Part shown: piece by piece, positions 1 through 6,533 of the stretch
Position numbering within the stretch: position 1 is the first letter of the stretch
How the letters are laid out: every line of letters starts with the position of its first letter
NCBI GenBank assembly: GCA_035649575.1
Contig: DASRJH010000171.1
Coordinates: 1-20,809, forward strand
DNA length: 20,809 nt
Reading direction: 5' to 3'
Source: DASVAL01 sp035649575
GTDB taxonomy: Bacteria > Planctomycetota > UBA1135 > UBA2386
Position numbers and translations under genes: made by a program
The notes under the pieces: generated by a model
Told to the model about the DNA's origin: nothing
Seen by the model: only the letters and a program-made list of their open reading frames with translations
Databases searched by the model: none

Positions 1-727
1 CCATCACCTTCTGCACGAGCTCCGCGAAGACGCGGACGGCGAACTTGAAGACCTTCGTGCCCCCCATCTTCATGTAGTGCAGGCGCTGGTTCACGGTCTC
101 GGCCGAGGCCGGGTGGCGGCTGCCGCCGCCGGGCTGCGCGAGCACGCCTTCGGAACCGCCCTCCATGGAGATCGAGCCGCCGAGGAACTCGCCGCGACCC
201 GCGCGCTCGATCGACGTGAACAGCGCGGCGCCGGCGCCGTCGCCGAACAGCACGCAGGTGTTGCGATCGGTGTAGTCGAGGATCCGGCTCAAGATCTCCG
301 CGCCGACGACGAGGACGCGCTTGAACTGCCCCGACTGGACGAAGCCCGCACCGACCTGCGAAGCGAACACGAATCCGCTGCAGGCGGCGGCGATGTCGAA
401 GCCGCCCGCGTTCTTCGCGCCGAGGTCGAGACCGAGCCGGCAGGCGGTCGCCGGGAACGGCTGATCGCCGGTCACCGTCGAACAGATGATGAGGTCGAGC
501 TCCGACGGATCCATGCGCGCGTCGGCGAGCGCTTTCCTCGCGGCGGCCAGCGCAAGCGTGCTCGTGACCTGCTCGGGAGCCGCGATGCGGCGTTCGCGGA
601 TGCCGGTGCGCTGCACGATCCAGGCGTCGGACGTGTCGACCATCTTCTCGAGGTCCTCGTTGGTCAGACGCCGGTCGGGAACGTAGTGTCCGAGTCCGGC
701 CACTCCGACGCGAACTACGCTGGTCAT
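1..727 (-). CDS. fabH: beta-ketoacyl-ACP synthase III (KAS III), partial, C-terminus cut by window edge
   Basis: FabH starts fatty-acid synthesis by condensing acetyl-CoA (or another short acyl-CoA) with malonyl-ACP in the cytoplasm. 242 codons are visible. The N-terminus has the family pattern VGLGHYVPDRRLTN-like, then DAWIVQRTGIRERR (about 35-47), and the nucleophile cysteine sits in AAACSGF at C116, matching Cys112 of the E. coli enzyme. DRNTCVLFGDGAGA and the later GGTKVFKFAV segment also fit. The catalytic His and Asn of the triad lie beyond the edge and cannot be checked. The ATG at 727 is supported by an AGGAG Shine-Dalgarno 8 nt upstream. It follows plsX by 58 bp on the same strand, the classic plsX-fabH order, so co-transcription is likely. 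Family assignment is firm. Confidence 0.96.
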   Translation of the reverse strand, partial: MTSVVRVGVAGLGHYVPDRRLTNEDLEKMVDTSDAWIVQRTGIRERRIAAPEQVTSTLALAAARKALADARMDPSELDLIICSTVTGDQPFPATACRLGLDLGAKNAGGFDIAAACSGFVFASQVGAGFVQSGQFKRVLVVGAEILSRILDYTDRNTCVLFGDGAGAALFTSIERAGRGEFLGGSISMEGGSEGVLAQPGGGSRHPASAETVNQRLHYMKMGGTKVFKFAVRVFAELVQKVM

Positions 728-785
728 CGGGAACGCTCCTGCTGCGCGGCTGCGTGTTGCAGGCACGCGCTCGACCCGGGAGCCG

Positions 786-1799
786 TCATGCCTTGGGTCC
801 CGACACGGCTGCGGCCCGAGCCGCTTGGACGATGTGATCGTTGACCTCGGCATCGATCGCCTTGCAGGCGAAGTGGATCGCGTTCGCGAAGGCCGGCGCG
901 CGCGAACGCCCGTGGCAGATCGTGACGGTGCCTTCGACGCCGAGCAGCAGCGCGCCGCCATACTCGGAGAAGTCGACGCGCGGCATCACCTCGTCCTGCA
1001 CCTTCTTGATCTGTGGCGCCTGCACGCCGGCGTGCTTCATGAGGCCGAACATCATGCGCAGCATGTACTCGGCGACGCCCTCGCTGACCTTCAGCAGCAC
1101 GTTGCCCGTGAAGCCGTCGGTGACGACCACGTGGCAATCCCCCGAGAAGATGTCGCCGCCTTCGACGTTGCCGTGGAAGTTGATCGGCAGCTGCTTCATC
1201 AGGGTCCGCGCCTCGCGCACGAGGGTGTTGCCCTTCAGCTCTTCGCTGCCGATGTTCAGGATGCCGATTCTAGGGTTCGGAATGCCGAAGGTGCCGCTGT
1301 AGTAGGCCGCGCCCATGAGCGCGTATTGCGCGAGGTGATGCGCCTTCGGTTGCGGATTCGCGCCGACGTCGAGCACGAGGAACGGCTGCTTCTCGCCGTG
1401 GATCATCGCGCCGATGGCCGGACGGCGGATGCCCTTGAGGCAACGCAGGCCGAGTGTCGCGCCCGCCACCACGATGCCGGTCGACCCGGCACTGACGAAA
1501 GCACCGGCCTGGCCTTCTTTCACGAGCTGGATTCCGACCGCGATGCTGTTCTGCGGCTTCTTGCGCATCGCGTCGGTCGGCGTGTCGTCATCGCTCAGCA
1601 GATCGGGCGCATCGTGCACTACGAACTTGTCGACCGGCAGCCCCTCTTTGCGCAGCGCCTGCACGACCTGCTCGCGCGGGCCCGTCAGCAGGACCTGGTC
1701 CGGATTCACGAAGCCGCGCTGCACGGCCATGGCGACGCCGGCGATGGCCTCGCCTGGCGCGTGGTCACCACCGACTGCATCCAGCACAACCTTCGTCAT
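786..1799 (-). CDS. plsX: phosphate acyltransferase PlsX
   Basis: PlsX converts acyl-ACP plus inorganic phosphate to acyl-phosphate, the donor used by PlsY to acylate glycerol-3-phosphate in phospholipid synthesis. It is a peripheral membrane enzyme. The 337-residue product has the family length and begins with VVLDAVGGDHAPGEAIAG, the PlsX N-terminal signature, followed by ISVGIQL-like and SAGSTGIVVAGATLGL segments and a C-terminal half with GNVEGGDIFSGDCHVVVTDGFTGNVLLK-type sequence. The ATG at 1799 has GGAG 7 nt upstream. It lies between rpmF (178 bp upstream) and fabH (58 bp downstream), the conserved rpmF-plsX-fabH arrangement linking ribosome and lipid synthesis. Confidence 0.97.
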   Translation of the reverse strand: MTKVVLDAVGGDHAPGEAIAGVAMAVQRGFVNPDQVLLTGPREQVVQALRKEGLPVDKFVVHDAPDLLSDDDTPTDAMRKKPQNSIAVGIQLVKEGQAGAFVSAGSTGIVVAGATLGLRCLKGIRRPAIGAMIHGEKQPFLVLDVGANPQPKAHHLAQYALMGAAYYSGTFGIPNPRIGILNIGSEELKGNTLVREARTLMKQLPINFHGNVEGGDIFSGDCHVVVTDGFTGNVLLKVSEGVAEYMLRMMFGLMKHAGVQAPQIKKVQDEVMPRVDFSEYGGALLLGVEGTVTICHGRSRAPAFANAIHFACKAIDAEVNDHIVQAARAAAVSGPKA

Positions 1800-1977
1800 G
1801 AGAGTGCTCCGCGGAACTCAGCTCGCGGCCTCGGACAGGCTATCTCGCTCACCTCACATGGACCCAGTGGCATGGAGTATCGCAAAGGGTCCGCTGCCCG
1901 GATCGCCGGCACGAAGCCCGCGCCGGGCCGGTGGGCCCCGACCGCCAGTCGGCCCGCCGCTTTTCCGCTGCCGCCAA

Positions 1978-2160
1978 TCAGCCGTTCTCGGCCAGCATCA
2001 CGTGCCGCCCCCGGTAGTGTCCGCAGGCCTTGCAAACCGAATGAGGACGGATCATGGCGCCGCAGTGGGTACAGCGCACGAGTTGGGCGCGAGTCAGGGC
2101 GAGGTGCGCACGCCGGTGGCCCTTGCTGGCTCGGCTCAGTTTTCGCTTCGGGTTTGCCAT
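1978..2160 (-). CDS. rpmF: 50S ribosomal protein L32
   Basis: L32 is a small protein of the large ribosomal subunit. The 60-residue product has the usual length and the family start MANPKRKLSRASKGHRRAH, rich in lysine and arginine for rRNA contact. A four-cysteine zinc ribbon is intact: CTHC near residues 31-34 and CKAC near 45-48. It is thus a zinc-binding (C+) version rather than a zinc-independent one. No Shine-Dalgarno is visible before the ATG at 2160. A very stable hairpin lies 29 nt upstream (2190-2219). Position directly before plsX-fabH supports the call. Confidence 0.95.
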   Translation of the reverse strand: MANPKRKLSRASKGHRRAHLALTRAQLVRCTHCGAMIRPHSVCKACGHYRGRHVMLAENG

Positions 2161-2189
2161 GGGAATGCTGGTTCGAACGAACGGTGCCG

Positions 2190-2219
2190 AGGAGCCGGGT
2201 GCCGAAGCGCCCAGCTCCT
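2190..2219 (-). terminator. UUCG-capped hairpin between alaS and rpmF
   Basis: On the minus-strand RNA a 10-base arm (AGGAGCUGGG) pairs with CCCGGCUCCU, with one U-G wobble. Inside it a C/A mismatch and a GC/GC clamp enclose a cUUCGg tetraloop. Only the minus-strand transcript carries the hyperstable cUUCGg form, so the element belongs to the alaS/rpmF side. No U-run follows it. It may be a U-less terminator for alaS, a pause or attenuator, an mRNA processing or stability element, or a control element close to the rpmF ribosome-binding region. The structure is seen directly; the role is inferred. Confidence 0.5.
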
Positions 2220-2255
2220 TGGCGGGCGGCTAGATTACGTTTGCACCGCGCGAAG

Positions 2256-4931
2256 TCAACGCAAGCCGGCAGTTCGCATCGCGGCAACTGCAGCAGTGAC
2301 AGCATCCTTGACTCGGCCGGCGTCCTTGCCCTTGCCTTGCGCCGCTTCGGGCCTGCCGCCACCACCGCCGCCGAGCAAGCCCGCGAGCGTCTTCACGAGG
2401 TCTCCGGCCTTGATGCGCGAGAGCAGCGACGGGCTCACCGCGGCGACGACGAGCACTTCGCCGTCCACGAGGCTCAGCACGACGCCGACCAGCGGGTCGA
2501 GGACTCCCTGGGCCCGCTTCAAGAGCTCCTGCGCGTCCTTCGTCTGCAGGCCAGGCCGCTCGTAGACGACGGTGTGCACGCCGTCCTTGCTCACGGCCGC
2601 GGCCCGCAGCTTCGTCAGCTCGGCGTCGAGGTCGGGCGCCAACGCCTTCTCGAGGTCGCGCCGCACCTTCTTGAGCTCCTCGCCGAGCTCCTGCACGCGG
2701 TCGACGACCTTCGCGAGCGGGACCTTGAGCGTGTTCGCGAGCAACCCGAGCGACGCGCGGTCCTTCTGCGCGAGCTCGAGCGCGACGGTGCCCGTGACCG
2801 CCTCGATGCGACGCGTGCCGGCGGCAATGGCCGTCTCGCCGGTGATCCGGAACGGACCGATGTTGCCGCTGTTGCGCACGTGCGTGCCGCCGCAGAGCTC
2901 CTTGCTGAATTCGCCGACCTGCAGCGTGCGCACCTGCTCGCCGTACTTCTCGCCGAACAGCGCGACGAAGCCCTGGCTGCGCGCCTCGTCGAGCCTGCGC
3001 ACGACGGCACGCACGTCGGTCGCGAGCAGGATCTGCGCGTTCACCTCGTCCTCGACGCGCTGCAACTGCTCGCCCGCCGGCTTCTCGGGTTGTGTGTAGT
3101 CGAAGCGCAGGCGCTCGGGCGCCACCTCGGACCCCGCCTGGCTCACGTGCTCGCCGAGTACCTTCTTGAGGGCCGCGTGCAGCAGATGCGTCGCGGTGTG
3201 GTTGCGTTCGGTCGCACGGCGGGCCGGCTCGTCGACCTCCAGCGTGCACGGTTGTCCGGTTTCGAGGTGACCCGTCTGCACGAGAGCCTGATGCAGGTGG
3301 AAGCCGTCGAGCGCGGTCGTGTTCGCGATCTGCGCCGTTCCGGTCGCAGTCGTCACGCTGCCGCGATCGCCGACCTGGCCGCCACCCTGCGCATAGAACG
3401 GCGTCGTCGCCGCGACGACGAGCACCTTCTGGCCCGCGTGCGCGCGCCGCAGCAGCGCGTCGCCGTCGCCGACCAGCGCCAGCAGCTTCGTCGCTGTTCG
3501 CAGCTCGGTGTAGCCCGTGAACGCGCTCGGCTTGCAGTCCTCGTCGCGCAGCTTCACGGCAACGCTCGCCGTGAACACCGCGTCGGCGGTCGCCATGCTC
3601 GCGCGCGCACGCTGGCGCTGCTGCTCCATCGCGGCTTCGAACCCCGCCTCGTCGAGGCGATGGCCGGACTCCTCCATGACCTTCTGCGTGATGTCGACCG
3701 GGAAGCCGTACGTATCGTGCAGCGTGAACGCGAACTCGCCGCTGCCCGCCGTCGCCGCACCGGCCGCTGGCTTTTTCGCCGTCGCGAGGAACTCGGCGAG
3801 CCGCGCGGTGCCCTGGCGGTAGACCGTGAGGAAGTTCTCTTCTTCGCCGCGGATCACGGCGCGGCACTGGCCGGCGCTCTCGCGCACCTCGGGATACTGG
3901 TCCCCCATGATGCGGCCGACGACGTCGACCATCTCGAACAGGAACGGGCGCTGCAGACCGAGCTCGTAGCCGTCGCGCGCCGCGCGGCGCAGGATCTTGC
4001 GCACGACGTAGCCGCGGCCTTCGTTGCTCGGCAGAGCGCCGTCGGCGATGCAGAACGCAATCGCGCGGATGTGATCGGCGATGCGCCGCATGCGGATGTC
4101 GCGCTTGCCGTCGCGGCCGTAGGGCACGCCGGTCGCAGCACCGAGGTGCTCGAGGTAGGGCCGGAACAGCTCCGTCTCGAAGTTGTTCTTGGCCCCCTGC
4201 AGCACGGCCGCGATGCGCTCGAGGCCGAGCCCGACGTCGATGTTCTTCTGCGGCAGCGGCCGCAACGAGCCGTCGGCTTGCCGGTCGAATTGCGTGAACA
4301 CGCAGTTGCCGATCTCCGTGAAGCGATCCTCGGGCAGCGACTCGAGACCCTTCTGCGCTGGATACGGCTCACCTGGCCGCGCGTCGAAGTAGATCTCCGA
4401 GCACGGACCACACGGACCGTTCGGCCCCTTGCTCGGCGCCTCCGCGGGCCAGAAGTTCTCCTTCTCGCCGAAGCGGAAAACCCTCGCGGGTGGCAGGCCG
4501 ATGTCCTTCGTCCAGATCGCGTAGGCCTCGTCGTCGTCCTTGTAGACGGTCACGACCATGCGCTCGGCGGGGATGCCGCAGACGTCTTTGAAGAAGGCCC
4601 ACTCCCACGCGATGCACTCCTTCTTGAAGTAGTCGCCGAACGAGAAGTTGCCGAGCATCTCGAAGAACGTGTGGTGCCGCGGCGTGAAGCCGACGTTGTC
4701 GAGATCGGGCACGCGCAGGCACTTCTGCGACGTCGCGATGCGCTTCCACGGCAACGTGCCCTTGCCGAGGAACATGTCCTTGAACTGGTTCATGCCCGCG
4801 CCCGTGAACAACAGCGTCGGATCGTTCGCCGGTACGAGCGAGTCGGACGCGATCACCTTGTGGCCTTGCTGCTCGAAGAACTTCAAGAAGCGGGCGCGGA
4901 TCTCGGCGGCGGTCAGCGGTTTCATGGGCAT
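2256..4931 (-). CDS. alaS: alanyl-tRNA synthetase
   Basis: AlaRS charges tRNA-Ala in the cytoplasm and hydrolyses mischarged Ser/Gly-tRNA-Ala. The 891-residue product is slightly longer than the E. coli enzyme (876). The N-terminal class II catalytic domain shows TAAEIRARFLKFFEQQGH, GAGMNQFKDMFLG and HHTFFEMLGNFSFGDYFKK. The editing domain keeps all four zinc ligands, H578, H582 (HTATH), C680 and H684 (CGGTH). The C-terminal C-Ala/DHHA1 region ends with GGGGGGRPEAAQGKG. Two in-frame ATGs compete (4931 and 4925, MPMKPL). Neither has a Shine-Dalgarno, so the start is uncertain by two codons. It lies 104 bp downstream of recA, as in many bacteria, but without recX between them. Confidence 0.97.
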   Translation of the reverse strand: MPMKPLTAAEIRARFLKFFEQQGHKVIASDSLVPANDPTLLFTGAGMNQFKDMFLGKGTLPWKRIATSQKCLRVPDLDNVGFTPRHHTFFEMLGNFSFGDYFKKECIAWEWAFFKDVCGIPAERMVVTVYKDDDEAYAIWTKDIGLPPARVFRFGEKENFWPAEAPSKGPNGPCGPCSEIYFDARPGEPYPAQKGLESLPEDRFTEIGNCVFTQFDRQADGSLRPLPQKNIDVGLGLERIAAVLQGAKNNFETELFRPYLEHLGAATGVPYGRDGKRDIRMRRIADHIRAIAFCIADGALPSNEGRGYVVRKILRRAARDGYELGLQRPFLFEMVDVVGRIMGDQYPEVRESAGQCRAVIRGEEENFLTVYRQGTARLAEFLATAKKPAAGAATAGSGEFAFTLHDTYGFPVDITQKVMEESGHRLDEAGFEAAMEQQRQRARASMATADAVFTASVAVKLRDEDCKPSAFTGYTELRTATKLLALVGDGDALLRRAHAGQKVLVVAATTPFYAQGGGQVGDRGSVTTATGTAQIANTTALDGFHLHQALVQTGHLETGQPCTLEVDEPARRATERNHTATHLLHAALKKVLGEHVSQAGSEVAPERLRFDYTQPEKPAGEQLQRVEDEVNAQILLATDVRAVVRRLDEARSQGFVALFGEKYGEQVRTLQVGEFSKELCGGTHVRNSGNIGPFRITGETAIAAGTRRIEAVTGTVALELAQKDRASLGLLANTLKVPLAKVVDRVQELGEELKKVRRDLEKALAPDLDAELTKLRAAAVSKDGVHTVVYERPGLQTKDAQELLKRAQGVLDPLVGVVLSLVDGEVLVVAAVSPSLLSRIKAGDLVKTLAGLLGGGGGGRPEAAQGKGKDAGRVKDAVTAAVAAMRTAGLR

Positions 4932-5035
4932 GCGCGGCGGGCGAAACGAGCGGGGCGAACAGACGAATGGGGCAAACGTTGTAGCGAACGCCGCATCGCG
5001 CCGAAAGCACTCGGTCGCCGCGCGGCGTGCCCTCG

Positions 5036-6319
5036 TCAGCTCTGCGTCGTCTGGCGCGGTGGCGGCTGCGTGCCACGCAAGCCGGCCCTTCCATCCATCG
5101 GCTTGCCATCGCCCGGCTTGCCGTCGACCTGCTTTGCGTCGCTCGGCTTGCCGTCGATCGGTTTGCCATCGACGGCCTTCGCGTCGCTCGGGCGGCTGTC
5201 AGGTCTCACGGCTTCGCCGCGCGCGGCCAGGATTGCTGCAGCCGAGCCTGCTGATCCGTTCGTCGCGGCGGCGGGTGGAGCCGCGCCTGTCTGCGACGCA
5301 CCCGCCTGGCGCTTCGCCAAGAAGGCGAGCAGTGCGTCTTCGATCTCCTTGCTGAGCTGCGGATTCTCCTTCAAGAAGTCGCGTGCCTTCTCGCGACCCT
5401 GCCCGAGCCGCGTCTCGCCGTGGCTGATCCACGTGCCCGAGCGCTTCAGGAAGCTGCTCTCGACGCCGAGATCGAGCACCTCGCCGAGCCGGTTGATGCC
5501 CTCCGCGAACAGGATGTCGAACTCGCACTTCTTGAACGGTGGCGCGACCTTGTTCTTGACGACGGTCGCCTTCGTGCGCGCCCCGATCGGCTCTTCGCCA
5601 TCCTTGATCTGACCGATGCGCCGGATGTCGATGCGGACCGAGGAGTAGAACTTCAGCGCGCGACCGCCCGTCGTCGTCTCGGGGCTGCCGAACATGACGC
5701 CGATCTTCTCGCGGATCTGGTTGATGAAGATCAGCGTGGTCTTGGTCTTCGACACGACGCCGGTCAGCTTGCGCAGCGCCTGGCTCATGAGCCGGGCCTG
5801 CAGGCCCATGAAGCTGTCGCCCATCTCGCCTTCGATCTCCGCCTTGGGCACGAGAGCCGCCACCGAGTCGATCACGATCACGTCGATCGCACCCGACTTC
5901 GCGAGCGTCTCGCAGATGTCGAGCGCCTGCTCGCCGTTGTCGGGCTGCGAGATCAGCAGCGAATCGAGGTCCACGCCGAGGCGCTTCGCGTACTGCGGGT
6001 CGAGCGCGTGCTCCGCGTCGATGAACGCGCAGACCCCGCCCTGCCGTTGGGCATTGGCAACCACGTGCAGCGTCAGCGTCGTCTTGCCCGAGGACTCCGG
6101 ACCGAACACCTCGATCACTCGGCCGCGCGGCAGACCCTTGCCGCCGATGGCCAGGTCGAGCCCCAGCGAGCCGGTCGAAATGCCCTCGACAGGCGTCTCG
6201 ACGCGGTCGCCCATGCGCATGATCGAGCCGTCGCCATGGGCCTTCTGGATTGCTGCCATGGCGTCGAGCAACGCCTCACTCAGCGGGGCTTTCGTCGTCT
6301 CACCGACCTTCGGCTTCAT
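5036..6319 (-). CDS. recA: recombinase RecA with an extended pentapeptide-repeat C-terminal tail
   Basis: RecA forms the ATP-dependent filament on single-stranded DNA for strand exchange and triggers SOS by stimulating LexA self-cleavage. The 427-residue product has Walker A GPESSGKTT (73-81), the DAEHALDP segment (101-108), Walker B VIVIDSVAALVP (148-159), the DNA-binding loop 1 region EGEMGDSFMGLQARLMSQALRK (split near 163-184) and loop 2 INQIREKIGVMFGSPETTTGGRALKF (199-224). After the usual end (about 340) comes an 85-residue extension: an Ala/Gly/Ser-rich linker, then seven xDGKP-type units. The ATG at 6319 is chosen because GGAGG lies 8 nt upstream and family similarity begins there. The frame stays open to 6610, but that upstream part has no RecA similarity. 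Confidence 0.97.
   Translation of the reverse strand: MKPKVGETTKAPLSEALLDAMAAIQKAHGDGSIMRMGDRVETPVEGISTGSLGLDLAIGGKGLPRGRVIEVFGPESSGKTTLTLHVVANAQRQGGVCAFIDAEHALDPQYAKRLGVDLDSLLISQPDNGEQALDICETLAKSGAIDVIVIDSVAALVPKAEIEGEMGDSFMGLQARLMSQALRKLTGVVSKTKTTLIFINQIREKIGVMFGSPETTTGGRALKFYSSVRIDIRRIGQIKDGEEPIGARTKATVVKNKVAPPFKKCEFDILFAEGINRLGEVLDLGVESSFLKRSGTWISHGETRLGQGREKARDFLKENPQLSKEIEDALLAFLAKRQAGASQTGAAPPAAATNGSAGSAAAILAARGEAVRPDSRPSDAKAVDGKPIDGKPSDAKQVDGKPGDGKPMDGRAGLRGTQPPPRQTTQS
5084..5188 (-). repeat. seven tandem 15-bp units encoding xDGKP/SDAKx in the RecA tail
   Basis: The region reads, in protein order, SDAKA, VDGKP, IDGKP, SDAKQ, VDGKP, GDGKP, MDGRA (RecA residues 378-412). Each unit is exactly five codons, so the DNA has a 15-bp period with near-identical cores such as gacggcaagcc. 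The tail alternates Asp and Lys, giving near-neutral charge, unlike the acidic tail of E. coli RecA. Such an array can expand or contract by slippage. Confidence 0.85.
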
Positions 6320-6325
6320 CGTTCG

Positions 6326-6334
6326 TCCCTCCCT
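6326..6334 (-). promoter_or_regulatory. strong Shine-Dalgarno of recA
   Basis: The minus strand reads AGGGAGGGA with the GGAGG core ending 8 nt before the ATG at 6319. It fixes the recA start within a longer open frame. It stands out because alaS, rpmF, gcvP and the sigma-fusion gene have no recognisable Shine-Dalgarno. Confidence 0.75.
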
Positions 6335-6361
6335 GGGAATGGGTTCTGGTTGCAAACTCGC

Positions 6362-6390
6362 ACGATAGCGAGGACCCGAACAAAAGGCAA
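6362..6390 (-). promoter_or_regulatory. candidate sigma70-type promoter of recA
   Basis: On the minus strand TTGCCT (6390-6385) is followed after exactly 17 bp by TATCGT (6367-6362). Each hexamer matches 4 of 6 consensus bases. The -10 lies about 43 bp before the recA ATG. The -35 overlaps the palindrome at 6388-6402. The placement is good but the match is modest, and consensus promoters are poorly characterised in planctomycetes. Confidence 0.4.
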
Positions 6391-6402
6391 ACATCATGTT
6401 CG
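6388..6402. promoter_or_regulatory. palindrome overlapping the recA -35, candidate LexA/SOS operator
   Basis: Plus strand CAAACATCATGTTCG (minus strand CGAACATGATGTTTG) has 7-base arms around a single central base with one mismatch between arms. It contains the GAAC...GTT half-site pattern known for several LexA classes, but its 5-base spacing between AAC and GTT differs from the Firmicute/Actinobacterial spacing. Overlap with the predicted -35 is where a repressor would act. No lexA gene is in the window to confirm it. Confidence 0.4.
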
Positions 6403-6533
6403 AGCACTGCTGTGTGTCCTGAATCCGGCAGCGGTTGCACGCTTTCCTGCGCACCGCGAAAAACTGTCCGGACAGAGGCTCGAGCCTCGGATGTGCTCGT
6501 TCCGACTCAGCACGACGTGGATAGTTGCAGCTG

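Noticed and set aside
2161..2255. GGTTCGAAC (2170-2178) as the T-loop of a tRNA
   Set aside because: No acceptor, D or anticodon stem can be laid out in the 95-bp spacer; the main fold there is the UUCG hairpin.
825..5612. Very long plus-strand open frame of about 1595 codons
   Set aside because: It is antisense to plsX, rpmF, alaS and recA. Its composition (Arg/Ala/Val/Leu/Asp-rich without recognisable domains) is what high-GC antisense frames give.
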